This document shows positions 44,522-53,885 of a stretch of DNA of 64,000 nt, in pieces. How positions within the stretch are numbered: the stretch's first letter is position 1; each line of letters starts with the position of its first letter. The position numbers and the translations under genes were made by a program. The notes beneath the pieces are model-generated. The model searched no databases. It worked only from the letters and a program-made list of their open reading frames with translations, and was not told where the DNA came from. This DNA comes from Flavobacterium sp. ALJ2. Lineage in GTDB: Bacteria > Bacteroidota > Bacteroidia > Flavobacteriales > Flavobacteriaceae. The stretch covers positions 62,001 through 126,000 of the forward strand of contig NZ_JADNRC010000006.1 in assembly GCF_015594725.1 (NCBI RefSeq). The letters run 5' to 3'.

Positions 44522-45799
44522 TTAGATTGCAGGATCAGCTGGAGTATTTGAGTTGTTGTTTCTTTCAGAATCAGGATAAGGATACCAATTACGGTTTCTT
44601 TCAGCTCCAATAGTTCCAGCAGCAGGGCGTTCAAATCTTCTACTGTCTTCCAATTTTAAACCAGACATATACATTTCGATGCAACGGTTTCTGTAAATTT
44701 CGGTCAAAACACTAGCTTTGGTTATCGCTCCAGTATACGGAGCAAGATTTGCCCCAATTCCGTAAACATCAGCAGCAGCTGTTTTAGTCAAAACTTTATT
44801 CAATTCGATAATGGCCTGTGGTAAATTTTCTTTTCGAGCATATGATTCCGCTAAAATAAGCATCATTTCACCAGGTAAATAAACAGGTATCGATTTGGTA
44901 TTAGAATCAAAAAAACCAATTGCTGTTGTAGGATTTGAACCAGGTTTGATATAAAAATTCAATCTTCCATCAGAATTTGTAGGCGCTAATGCTGCCGGTA
45001 ATCCTAGAGTTAAATCTACAGGCTGAAACACATTGTTAGTCGTTATAGAAATATAAGCAATTGGGTTTGGACTAATTTGATCGAATGCAAATACCGATTT
45101 AGAAGTAAGGTTAACCAAATTAGCATATTTAATAGCATTATCGTAGTCACCAGCCATTAAATAGGTTCTTGCAAAAAGGGCATAAACTGTATTTTTATAA
45201 TTTATACCACTTACTAATTCTGTGAAGCCAGTTGCTTTATCAAGTAAAGGCTCTGTTGTTTTTAAGATTTCAATAGTTTCGTTTAACACCTCGAGTCTGG
45301 AATTAAAGACTGCATTTTTCCCAGTTGTCAAGGGCACACTTTGGAAATACTGCACGAGAGTTGTAAGTGCCATTGCTTTAAAAATAGAAGCATGAACCAA
45401 AACACTTGCTCTTTCATTTTCAGAAGATAAAACAGCTACATGATCAATTACTTTTTGAGATTCTGATTTGATTATAAGACACTGTGACCATAGATTATTT
45501 ACAACTAAATTTCTAGTAGAAAGTACTTCTCCTCCAACAGATAGTTCACCTTCATCAACATTTCCTGCATTTAACAATCGTAGTTCTTTTGTTGTAAACC
45601 CGCTACCTGTAATCGTATTGTAAACAGGACTTGTTCTATCGACTGTCCAAAGTAGTTGCAATCCATTTGCAGCACCAATGACACCTCCTCTGGTTTTAAA
45701 AACTAATTCTTGGGATGGTTTGGTTGGGTCTAAATAATCTTCATTACAACTTGTTACTAGTAGCGCAAGTGTTATTATTGGGATGAATATTTTTTTCAT
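44522..45799 (-). CDS. SusD/RagB-family outer-membrane lipoprotein (pair 1)
   Basis: 425 residues. A lipoprotein signal MKKIFIPIITLALLVTSC (Cys18) is followed by DYLDPTKPSQ, the usual SusD start, a helical TPR scaffold and the C-terminal block IYRNRCIEMYMSGLKLEDSR with RNRNWYPYPDSE. SusD proteins cap the SusC barrel and bind the glycan or peptide. It is the second gene of a susC-susD pair. No glycosidase, protease or sigma/anti-sigma pair is adjacent, so the substrate is unknown. Confidence 0.93.
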   Translation of the reverse strand: MKKIFIPIITLALLVTSCNEDYLDPTKPSQELVFKTRGGVIGAANGLQLLWTVDRTSPVYNTITGSGFTTKELRLLNAGNVDEGELSVGGEVLSTRNLVVNNLWSQCLIIKSESQKVIDHVAVLSSENERASVLVHASIFKAMALTTLVQYFQSVPLTTGKNAVFNSRLEVLNETIEILKTTEPLLDKATGFTELVSGINYKNTVYALFARTYLMAGDYDNAIKYANLVNLTSKSVFAFDQISPNPIAYISITTNNVFQPVDLTLGLPAALAPTNSDGRLNFYIKPGSNPTTAIGFFDSNTKSIPVYLPGEMMLILAESYARKENLPQAIIELNKVLTKTAAADVYGIGANLAPYTGAITKASVLTEIYRNRCIEMYMSGLKLEDSRRFERPAAGTIGAERNRNWYPYPDSERNNNSNTPADPAI

Positions 45800-45814
45800 G
45801 ATGTTTTTTTTAAA

Positions 45815-48800
45815 TTAAAATTGAAATTTCACTGCCAACGAATAGGAACTAGGAATTGGCACTGTTCCAAAATTGTATTTCGCTACTGAAGATTGTCCGC
45901 CAGAATTTGTTTCTGGATCGAAACTGGTAAAATTATCCCATGAAATTAGGTTTCGACCACTTGCAGTGATAGTTAAGTCATCAAAGAATTCATTTATTTT
46001 TCCGAATGAATAATTTAAAGATACTTCTCTTAGTTTTAGATAACTTCCATCAACAACTCTAAATTCTTCTATATTATAAATCGACCAAATATAACCGCGT
46101 GGTAATTCTCCGTTAAGTTCTTGGGCAACAATTGTTCCTGATCCAACTCCTTGTCTGGTTCTGTAATCGGCATCAAAAACATCTACTCCTTGAACGCCAT
46201 CAAATAATATAGATAAGCCAAATTTTTTGTAATTCAAATTAGCTCCAAATGAAATGATGTAATCGGGATTTGGATTTCCAATTTGTTTGTTTAAAATAGC
46301 TCCTGTTGGTTGTCCCGAAGCATCTCTTTGTGCAGTTCCAGTATTTACATCACCTTTTTCGGTTTGAGGATATCCATTTGGAGTTAATAATAAACTTCCA
46401 TCAGAATTTCTTGCAAAATAAGTACCATAAAAAATACCTATTGGTTTATCCATTTCAACAAAAACAGGAGCGCCAGCTAAATTACTGTCTAATTTGAAAC
46501 GTGTTTGCGGCAATCCAGTTACTTTGTTTCTGTTGCTGCTGTAGTTGACAAATGCATCAAGATGTAAATTTTCTTTTTTGATGATGTCATATTTAAGATT
46601 CACCTCAAACCCTCTGTTATTCATTTGTCCAATATTCTTAATAGTATTTGTAGCCCCTTCTGAAGCTGCTAATTGAACTGGCAATAATAAGTCATCAATG
46701 TCGGCATTGTAGTAGCTAAATGATAGGCTTAAACGATCTTTTATAAAACCAAAATCACCTCCAATTTCATAAGTAACACTTTGTTCTGGTTTTAAATCTA
46801 AATTTCCTTGTTTGAATCCTTCAATAGTAAAAGTACTATTGCCTAAAAGCGTTCCAGTAGAATAATTGGTAAAACGAGCATACGGTTTAATAGCAGTTAA
46901 ACTTCCCGATTTTCCCCATGAACCTCTAATTCTAACCGAGCTTACTATATCATGAATGCTTTCCATGAATTTTTCGTCAGAGAGGACATAACTAAAACTT
47001 GCCTTTGGATAAAACTGTGATCTATTATCACTTGAAAAAATAGTTGAAGCATCCTGTCTTCCAGCTATAGTTACATATAACTTATCTTTATAACCAAAGG
47101 TTTCCTGAAGATAATAACCCCATAAATTGTATTTTGACTGGCTAGAACTTGGCGATCCAGGAATTAAGGTATTAAATGCATTTATGGTTTCTATAAATGG
47201 TTTTAAATTTCGCCCTTCAACAGCCACAAAATTATCGCGATAGGTTTGGATGTTATACCCTCCATAAGTAGTTGCTTTCCAATTTTGGTTGATATTCCAA
47301 ACATATTTTAAATTCAAATCATTATTAAATTGTACCACTCTGTTTGTTGCTTCAGAAACATACCCATCATTGTAATAGGCTGGATTAACGATATAAGGAT
47401 ATCTCGGAATATATACGTTTCCTCTTTGGTTGTAATTGTCAATACCAAAAATTAAATCGGCATTGAAATTTTTAAAAGGCACGTAATTTAATTGTATATC
47501 CGAAATAATACGATCTGTATTTTGTTTGATTTTAAACGTTTCTATAATCGAGAGCGGGTTAATTCTGTTGGGATCAACTGCCAGCAAGTTGCCATTAGCA
47601 TCTCTTTGGCTAATGGCATATATATTATTGGTAATATTTATTGAATTAATCGGACTCCAGAAAACGTTTCCATCTGGCTTTTCATTTGAACTAGAGCTAA
47701 TATAATTTAATCCAACAGTAGCAGATAGTTTTGAGTTGAAATCATGTTTCAATCTTACTTTTGCACCTGTTCTTTTAAAATCGGTGTTTTTTATGATTCC
47801 TTCGTTTACCAAATGTCCAAGTGAAGCAAAATATTTTGTTTTTTCATCTCCGCCTTGCATAGAAAAGTAGGTATCAGTTCCAATTCCAGTAGTGAAAATA
47901 TCATCTTGATAATCATATCGCTGTACGCCAAAAGTTCTTGTTTCAAGGTTTCTTCCTAATACATTTACAGTTGTTGGACTTGCTGGATTTCCTTGAATCG
48001 GAAATAAAGCTGGAGAAGTACTTACGAATTGCTTGTCGGACATATTCAGATTTAATTTTTTTCGGATCTGGTTTGAAGTTACACTGGTTGAGAATGTATA
48101 TCTGGTTTCGCCAGCAACACCTTTTTTGGTTGTTATTAAAACAACTCCATTAGCTGCTCTTGATCCATAGATTGCTGCAGCAGCTCCTCCGTTTAATACT
48201 TCAATACTTTGTATATCGTTTGGATTGATATCAGATGATCTATTTTGACCAATCTGCATATTAGAGTTTCCAGTTGTTACATTTAAGTTTGTTACATTGG
48301 TAGTTGCATTGTTTAAAACGACTCCATCAATAACATATAACGGATCTGATGAACCTAATATAGACGAAGTTCCTCTAAGTTTAATACTGAAGCCTCCTGC
48401 AGGATCTCCAGAGTTTTGAGAAACTTGTGCGCCCGCAATTTTACCTTGTAAAGCCGTCGATAGGCCACCTGGCTGAGCTTTTACTAAGTCTTCACCTTTT
48501 AAGCTCGTAACTGCGTTACCAAGCTCTTTACGAGTGGCACGAACTGTAGATCCTAATACAACAACTTCTGAGAGTGCATTGAGTTCTTCTGTCATTTTAA
48601 GATTAATGACGTCTGTGGTTGATGAAATTTTAATTTTTTTAGTTGAAAATCCGATAAAACTAAAGAGAAGCGTCTCATTTTCATTTACTAGAATGCTAAA
48701 TTTTCCATCCAAATCGGTTACGGTACTCTTAGCAGTTCCTTCAACTAGGACAGATACCCCAGGCAGAGAAAGACCGTCAGATTGGCTAGTAATTATACCG

Positions 48801-48877
48801 GTTATGGTTTTTGATTGGGCAAAAAGGGGTTGCGCAAACAAAATAATTCCAAATAAAATAAGTAATTGTTTTCTCAT
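45815..48877 (-). CDS. SusC/RagA-family TonB-dependent importer (pair 1)
   Basis: 1020 residues. A signal peptide (ILFAQPLFAQS) precedes a carboxypeptidase-like domain (TITGIITSQSDGLSLPGVSV), a plug with VVLGSTVRATRKELGNAVTS and the SusC signature SIEVLNGGAAAAIYGSRAAN, and a barrel ending SYSLAVKFQF. It imports oligosaccharides or peptides with its SusD lid (15 bp downstream). It has no attached two-component or anti-sigma element, unlike many polysaccharide loci. Confidence 0.95.
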   Translation of the reverse strand: MRKQLLILFGIILFAQPLFAQSKTITGIITSQSDGLSLPGVSVLVEGTAKSTVTDLDGKFSILVNENETLLFSFIGFSTKKIKISSTTDVINLKMTEELNALSEVVVLGSTVRATRKELGNAVTSLKGEDLVKAQPGGLSTALQGKIAGAQVSQNSGDPAGGFSIKLRGTSSILGSSDPLYVIDGVVLNNATTNVTNLNVTTGNSNMQIGQNRSSDINPNDIQSIEVLNGGAAAAIYGSRAANGVVLITTKKGVAGETRYTFSTSVTSNQIRKKLNLNMSDKQFVSTSPALFPIQGNPASPTTVNVLGRNLETRTFGVQRYDYQDDIFTTGIGTDTYFSMQGGDEKTKYFASLGHLVNEGIIKNTDFKRTGAKVRLKHDFNSKLSATVGLNYISSSSNEKPDGNVFWSPINSINITNNIYAISQRDANGNLLAVDPNRINPLSIIETFKIKQNTDRIISDIQLNYVPFKNFNADLIFGIDNYNQRGNVYIPRYPYIVNPAYYNDGYVSEATNRVVQFNNDLNLKYVWNINQNWKATTYGGYNIQTYRDNFVAVEGRNLKPFIETINAFNTLIPGSPSSSQSKYNLWGYYLQETFGYKDKLYVTIAGRQDASTIFSSDNRSQFYPKASFSYVLSDEKFMESIHDIVSSVRIRGSWGKSGSLTAIKPYARFTNYSTGTLLGNSTFTIEGFKQGNLDLKPEQSVTYEIGGDFGFIKDRLSLSFSYYNADIDDLLLPVQLAASEGATNTIKNIGQMNNRGFEVNLKYDIIKKENLHLDAFVNYSSNRNKVTGLPQTRFKLDSNLAGAPVFVEMDKPIGIFYGTYFARNSDGSLLLTPNGYPQTEKGDVNTGTAQRDASGQPTGAILNKQIGNPNPDYIISFGANLNYKKFGLSILFDGVQGVDVFDADYRTRQGVGSGTIVAQELNGELPRGYIWSIYNIEEFRVVDGSYLKLREVSLNYSFGKINEFFDDLTITASGRNLISWDNFTSFDPETNSGGQSSVAKYNFGTVPIPSSYSLAVKFQF

Positions 48878-49210
48878 TTTAAAATATTTGATTAGTTATA
48901 AAAAGGAAATGTACGATTTTTTTAAATAAAATTTATTCTTGTAGTATTTTATTTTAAAACCAATAATAATGCGATATTATTCTTTAATTATACTAATATA
49001 TTAAAGCTATTTCTTATAAAAGTAAGTTTCCTGCTTTTTTGGATATAAACAGAGATAATCACGTATTGTGTTTGATTTATAAGCGAAATCTCAAAAAAAA
49101 CTCATTTATTATAGTAGTAGGTAATTAAGCAAGAACACCTAATTTGGCATTGATTCTTGCTATGAAATGAAATACTTTTTGGAACATATAGGGGATTAAT
49201 TAATAGCTAA
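48878..49210. other. Intergenic region upstream of susC (pair 1)
   Basis: AT-rich. A TACATTTC sequence on the minus strand near 48910 is a weak -7 candidate for susC. I see nothing else. Confidence 0.4.
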
Positions 49211-49570
49211 CTAAGGTATCATTTCTTTTACAATTGTTATAAATACATCAGTATAATGATGATCTCCGTCGAGATAAATAATTTTAGTAGCTCCATTTGA
49301 AATTTCTTTACTTGGTGAATCATCTTCATCTTTTTCAAAAAAACAAAATAGGATGAATAGGGCTCATTTTATTAATTTCATCAGGAACAGAAAATCCTGA
49401 CGCATTGTTTATATCTAAAAGCTCAGACACGTGAACTTCAAAAAAAGTTTCTTTAGATGGTGATAGTAAAACTAATCCTGTAAAGTTTTTTTTTATTTTT
49501 TCTGGAATTCGATTATATACAAATGGAAGAATCTCTGCTTGAAAGCATATTAAAAAGGAAGATAATAATT
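49211..49570 (-). pseudogene. VirJ/AcvB-like hydrolase pseudogene
   Basis: Minus-strand translation gives AEILPFVYNRIPEKIKKNFT, GLVLLSPSKETFFEVHVSEL, SGFSVPDEINKMSP, and after a frameshift FEKDEDDSPSKEISNG, then GATKIIYLDGDHHYTDVFIT and KEMIP-stop. The LSPS-FEVHVS and LDGDHHY blocks are those of the VirJ/AcvB alpha/beta hydrolases. The nucleophile elbow (GYSFGA in the family) is degraded to LICFQAE and the N-terminus is missing. Confidence 0.65.
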
Positions 49571-49727
49571 AATACTTGTTCAGTTATCGTATAATTTTTA
49601 TTCTTAAAAATTACAATACTTTACCCCATTTTTTAACGTATCAAAAGCTTTAATTTAAGATATATTAACTTTTTTGTTTAATTAGGTTTGATTAAATTTA
49701 TAGTATTAAAATTATAAAATTATTCTT

Positions 49728-50750
49728 ATGAAAGCAGTACGATATTATGGACACAAAGATGTTAGGATTATAAATGACTTAGAAAAACCATCGCCAACAG
49801 GAGATGAAGTATTATTAAAGATTGGTGGGGCAGGAGTATGCCATTCAGATTTACACATAATTGATGAAGGAACAATTTCTGATACAATATTTACACTTGG
49901 GCATGAAAATGCTGGATGGATTGAGGAGATAGGGCAAGATGTAAAAGGTTTTAAAAAAGGAGATGCAGTTTTGGTATATGGCCCTTGGGGATGTGGGCAT
50001 TGTAAACCATGTCAACATTCAAAGGAAAACTATTGTGATCATCAATCTGAACAAGCTTTTGGTGGAGGATTAGGATTAAATGGTGGTATGGCTGATTATA
50101 TGCTTGTACCTTCTTCACGTTTATTAGTGCCAATTCATGATTTAGACCCTGTTATAGCAGCTCCTCTCACTGATGCAGCATTAACACCCTATTCAGCGAT
50201 AAAACGTTCATTGCATAAACTTATGCCTGATGAATATGTTGTGGTTATAGGGGTTGGAGGTTTGGGACATGTTGCCTTACAGATTTTATCAGAAATTAGT
50301 GGAGCAACAATCATTGCCTGCGATATAACTCCAGAACGACTAGAATTTGCTAAAGAATTAGGTGCTACTTATGCTGTTAATTCAACAGATACAGATGCTG
50401 CGGAGCAAATTCAAAAAATTACTGGAATAAAAAAAGCAAAAGTTGTACTCGATTTTGTTGGAGCTACTTCAACAGTTGAATTAGGTACAAAAGTAATTGG
50501 CTTAGATGGTGACTTAACTATTGTAGGTTTAGGGGGAGCAAAATATGAATACAACAAAGGTTTACCTTTTGGCGTAAGCATTACTAATCCTTATTGGGGC
50601 TCTAGAACTGAATTGATGGAGGTAATAGGACTGGCTTTACAAAAGAAAATCCATATTGAAATTGAAAAATACAGCTTAGACCAGGCTCTTGAAGTTTATG
50701 ACAAATTAAGACAGGGAAAAATAAAAGGAAGAGCTGTATTAATTCCTTAA
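49728..50750 (+). CDS. Zinc-dependent alcohol dehydrogenase
   Basis: 340 residues of the medium-chain dehydrogenase family. Catalytic-zinc residues are in GVCHSDLHIID and LGHENAGWIEEIG, the structural-zinc cysteines in WGCGHCKPCQHSKENYC, and the NAD loop is VVIGVGGLGHVALQIL. It resembles propanol-preferring or aryl-alcohol dehydrogenases; the substrate is not determined. A single gene with its own terminator. A second, differently built zinc alcohol dehydrogenase is at 37568. Confidence 0.94.
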   Translation: MKAVRYYGHKDVRIINDLEKPSPTGDEVLLKIGGAGVCHSDLHIIDEGTISDTIFTLGHENAGWIEEIGQDVKGFKKGDAVLVYGPWGCGHCKPCQHSKENYCDHQSEQAFGGGLGLNGGMADYMLVPSSRLLVPIHDLDPVIAAPLTDAALTPYSAIKRSLHKLMPDEYVVVIGVGGLGHVALQILSEISGATIIACDITPERLEFAKELGATYAVNSTDTDAAEQIQKITGIKKAKVVLDFVGATSTVELGTKVIGLDGDLTIVGLGGAKYEYNKGLPFGVSITNPYWGSRTELMEVIGLALQKKIHIEIEKYSLDQALEVYDKLRQGKIKGRAVLIP

Positions 50751-50778
50751 TTTAATAAGTATATAAGACTAAATCATG

Positions 50779-50805
50779 AAGCCCAGTTCTAAATTGGGCT
50801 TTTTG
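50779..50805 (+). terminator. Terminator of the alcohol dehydrogenase gene
   Basis: AAGCCCAGTT pairs with AATTGGGCTT (one G-U pair), followed by TTTT; similar to the stem at 27879. Confidence 0.8.
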
Positions 50806-50938
50806 TATTTATGGTTGTTTTTTTAAACATAAACAACACGATTTGTAAAAAATAAATTTTATTAGTAAATCAACATTTAAGTTTTGCTTATTCTTGTAAT
50901 ATTTTAGAAGTGTTAATCAGTATACGACTAAAGGAAAG

Positions 50939-51589
50939 CTAAAAAACTAATTTGGTAATTTTATTGTTGTTTTCTAATAAAATTATTGTTTTATTACTCT
51001 CAGATGGAGTTTGTGTTGGATACCAATTGCGATTAGGTTTAACTATTATTAATAATCCTTCATCATTTCCAATGGCCGCAAAAAATTCACTGTTGGCATT
51101 TTTGCTAAAGAAATTTAACTGATGTTGGTTTATTAAGTTTTGCCCTAATTCTAGTGGTTTTTCATGTACGATACCAATTTCACTAATGTTAAGTATTGAT
51201 TTTGTATCAAATGGTTCGAATTGTGAATTATTGAGATCATGTCTCGCTATGAATTCTAATAAATTACCATTGTTGTCATAAAAGTAAACAGCATTAGCAT
51301 TCCAACTTTCAAATCTAGTGATTACACTTTCGTTCTCAATATGAATTAAATCAACTCTATTTTTACACCATTTTATAGCTTCATCGAGTTTGTTTTCAGG
51401 AATGTTAAAGGCAAGATGATAAATAGAATCAAAATTTCTGTTTTCGATAAACTTTAAAATTGAGCTTCCTATCTGAAAGGAAACAGAGGTAGAATCATGG
51501 TCTAAAATTTTAAAACCTAGATTTTGGGTATAAAATGCTATGGTTTTTGAGATACTATTGGTTTCAATTTGGATATATTCAAGCTTCAT
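50939..51589 (-). CDS. VOC-superfamily (glyoxalase/dioxygenase-like) protein
   Basis: 216 residues. An N-terminal VOC module (LEYIQIETNSISKTIAFYTQ, NLGFKIL, then NAVYFYDNNGNLLEFIARHD) is complete; the second half (ISEIGIVHEKPLELGQNLIN) is a more diverged repeat. The conserved ligands (histidine in IYHLAFNIP and Glu in LLEFIAR) are present. Members are metal-dependent lyases, dioxygenases or resistance proteins. Its function is not predictable here. Confidence 0.85.
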   Translation of the reverse strand: MKLEYIQIETNSISKTIAFYTQNLGFKILDHDSTSVSFQIGSSILKFIENRNFDSIYHLAFNIPENKLDEAIKWCKNRVDLIHIENESVITRFESWNANAVYFYDNNGNLLEFIARHDLNNSQFEPFDTKSILNISEIGIVHEKPLELGQNLINQHQLNFFSKNANSEFFAAIGNDEGLLIIVKPNRNWYPTQTPSESNKTIILLENNNKITKLVF

Positions 51590-51738
51590 AGTTGTATTTT
51601 TTAGATAAAATTGTACGGTTTAGATTCTTACCGTTTACACAAATTTATAAAAATACTATTGTACTATTAAATGGATACAATTGTATACTTCTATAAGAGA
51701 ATCATAATTTATTATACCATTCATTAAAACGAACTCAG

Positions 51739-52497
51739 TTAAGAGTCAAGCCAGTTTTTAAAATTATTAATTTCTTTTTTACTCAAAATAATAGGATCTG
51801 CATCGGGAACAGAAATGTTTAATAGCAGCTCAATTTTTTGACTAGAATGCTTAACAATCTCCTGAATATGATTTCGGTTTAAAATATATTTTCGGTTTAC
51901 TTTAAAGAAAAGGGCAGGGTCTAGTTTATTAATAAGCTCTTTAAGATTGCTATTGTAAAAGTAGCTATTACCATTATTCGTGTAAATAAAAAGATGTTTC
52001 CCTGTAGCATAAAAATAAGCAATGGTTTGATCATTTATAGAAATAAGCTTATCTCTGTGATTTACTAAAAAATGATGTTGAACATTCGTTTGATTTTCAA
52101 GTGCAACAAGTGATTCAACTATTGGATTAGGATTGAATGCTTCTTTTATATTTTTATATTTTGATAAAGCTTCTAATAATTCTTCTTCCTCATAGGGTTT
52201 AAGAAGGTAATCGATAGTAAAATGTTTGAAGACTTTTACAGCATAAGAATCATAAGCAGTAATAAAAATCACAGGGCATGAAATAGCAGTCTTTTCAAAT
52301 ATATCAAGACTTTTCCCGTCCCCAAGATGGATATCCATGAAGGCAAGATCAACAGTGTTTTCTTTGAAAAAAGCAACAGCATCTTTCACTGATTTTATCA
52401 AAGTTATTTCACTAATGGCAATTATACTTTGCTGTTCAAGAATTGATTTTAGATAACTTGAAGCAAGATGTTCATCTTCAATAATTACTATTTTCAT
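51739..52497 (-). CDS. LytTR-family response regulator
   Basis: 252 residues. The receiver domain begins MKIVIIEDEHLASSYLKSIL with the phospho-acceptor Asp55 (FMDIHLGDG) and the conserved Lys in DYLLKPYEEEE; the LytTR DNA-binding domain occupies about 135-250 (HRDKLISINDQTIAYFYATG, FFKVNRKYILNRNHIQEIVK). It is the last gene of the block with the LytS-type kinase at 59950 and is separated from susD by a terminator, so its expression may be partly independent. It is the likely partner of that kinase and regulator of the metalloprotease-susCD genes. Confidence 0.93.
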   Translation of the reverse strand: MKIVIIEDEHLASSYLKSILEQQSIIAISEITLIKSVKDAVAFFKENTVDLAFMDIHLGDGKSLDIFEKTAISCPVIFITAYDSYAVKVFKHFTIDYLLKPYEEEELLEALSKYKNIKEAFNPNPIVESLVALENQTNVQHHFLVNHRDKLISINDQTIAYFYATGKHLFIYTNNGNSYFYNSNLKELINKLDPALFFKVNRKYILNRNHIQEIVKHSSQKIELLLNISVPDADPIILSKKEINNFKNWLDS

Positions 52498-52526
52498 TTA
52501 TTCTTTTTTCGCAAAGGTAAAAAAAA

Positions 52527-52548
52527 AGCTCCGTTAAAAAACGGAGCT
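52527..52548 (-). terminator. Terminator between susD (pair 2) and the response regulator
   Basis: AGCTCCGTT (52527-52535) pairs with AACGGAGCT (52540-52548) around a 4-nt A loop; on the minus strand it is followed by a T-run (A-run 52520-52526 on the plus strand). It separates the susCD transcript from the response-regulator gene. Confidence 0.85.
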
Positions 52549-52555
52549 AGTTAAT

Positions 52556-53875
52556 TTACAATTCTGGATTGTTTAATCGTGCATCTAATGGGAAAGGCAA
52601 CGTATATCTCGGATCATTTTGAATCAGGGTATAAGTCTTGTTACTCAATGTATGTTCGATTTGTTTTTGAGTAGTTCTTCTTAAATCAAACCAACGGTGT
52701 CCTTCTGTAGCAAACTCACGTTGTCTTTCCTGATATACAAAATCAAGAAGTTCTATTTGATTCATAGCACTAATCTTTGTGCTCAATTGAGCGAAACCTG
52801 TGGTATTATAGCGGTTTTTTACGAAATTTAATATAGTTGTTCTTGCGGTTGCAAGATCATTTAATTGTACTGAAGCTTCTGCTTTTGTTAAATATAATTC
52901 GGCTGTTCTAAAGGTGTTTTTTTGATTTAGCTCTCCACCTTTCAAAAATATAAATTCGCTACCACTTGTTTTAAAATACAATTTAAAACGCAAGTCATTT
53001 GTCTTGTCATATACATCTATTAAGGTAGGAGCTGCATATGCGGATCTTCTTAATTTATTTTCAAATGTATTTTCAAGAGCCATTATTGATTCTTTTGTAT
53101 CGTAATTGTTTGGTAAAATTGGAGTAGTATTTAAATCAACTAATGAGTTATTAATAGTCAATCCCATATTTGCTGCTTGTAAAGCTTTATCCCATTGTTT
53201 TTGATACAAGTAAATACGAGACTCCATTGTATATAATGCTGCTTTAGAAAAACGATAGTTTAATCCTGTAGCTTGAGTATCTTTATTTAGTAATTTTTTA
53301 GCAGCTTCTTTATCCGAAATAATTTGCTCGTAAATAACAGCTATACTTTCTGGTTTATAGACTTGTTCTAAATCTATCTCTAATGCCAAAGGAACACCTC
53401 TCTCAGAATTTGCAGTCGTTACATCATATTGCTTCGCAAATAGGTTAACTAAGTCAAAATATGCAAAAGCTCTTAGCGCATATGCTTCTCCAACTAATTG
53501 ATCTTTTTCTGCCGAAGCTTCAAGTTTATTACTTGCTTCATTGATAATTACATTAGCATAAAAAATACAATTGTATAGTGCCGCATACGGAAATTTTGTT
53601 GCGATAAGATCTGGATTTGCATCATTCCACATATAGTTATCCTTATAAAATACGTAATCATTACTATTTTCTTCAAGAAGTACTTCGTCTGCTCTTAAGG
53701 CAGTTAGTGATTTATGCATAGGAAAAACAGCATAACCTCTAGTAAGAACAGCTCTAAACTCAGGAAGTGTTTCAGGGATTACTTTTCCTACTGGTTTCAC
53801 GTCAAGGTAGTCATCACAGCTTGAAGCTACTATAGCAGCTACAAAAAGGAATAGGTATTTTGATATATTTTTCAT
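52556..53875 (-). CDS. SusD/RagB-family outer-membrane lipoprotein (pair 2)
   Basis: 439 residues. A lipoprotein signal ends SSC (Cys20), followed by DDYLDVKPVG, a common SusD start. TPR-like helices and the C-terminal QIELLDFVYQERQREFATEG with HRWFDLRRT are typical of the SusD family. The gene is 10 bp downstream of its SusC partner. In this locus the presence of a metalloprotease suggests a peptide or protein rather than a glycan ligand; this is inference. Confidence 0.94.
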   Translation of the reverse strand: MKNISKYLFLFVAAIVASSCDDYLDVKPVGKVIPETLPEFRAVLTRGYAVFPMHKSLTALRADEVLLEENSNDYVFYKDNYMWNDANPDLIATKFPYAALYNCIFYANVIINEASNKLEASAEKDQLVGEAYALRAFAYFDLVNLFAKQYDVTTANSERGVPLALEIDLEQVYKPESIAVIYEQIISDKEAAKKLLNKDTQATGLNYRFSKAALYTMESRIYLYQKQWDKALQAANMGLTINNSLVDLNTTPILPNNYDTKESIMALENTFENKLRRSAYAAPTLIDVYDKTNDLRFKLYFKTSGSEFIFLKGGELNQKNTFRTAELYLTKAEASVQLNDLATARTTILNFVKNRYNTTGFAQLSTKISAMNQIELLDFVYQERQREFATEGHRWFDLRRTTQKQIEHTLSNKTYTLIQNDPRYTLPFPLDARLNNPEL

Positions 53876-53885
53876 CTTAAATTAA

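Noticed and set aside
50811..50846. Imperfect inverted repeat GTTGTTT/AAACAAC after the alcohol dehydrogenase terminator
   Set aside because: Weak, in AT-rich sequence, and a clear terminator already lies just upstream.
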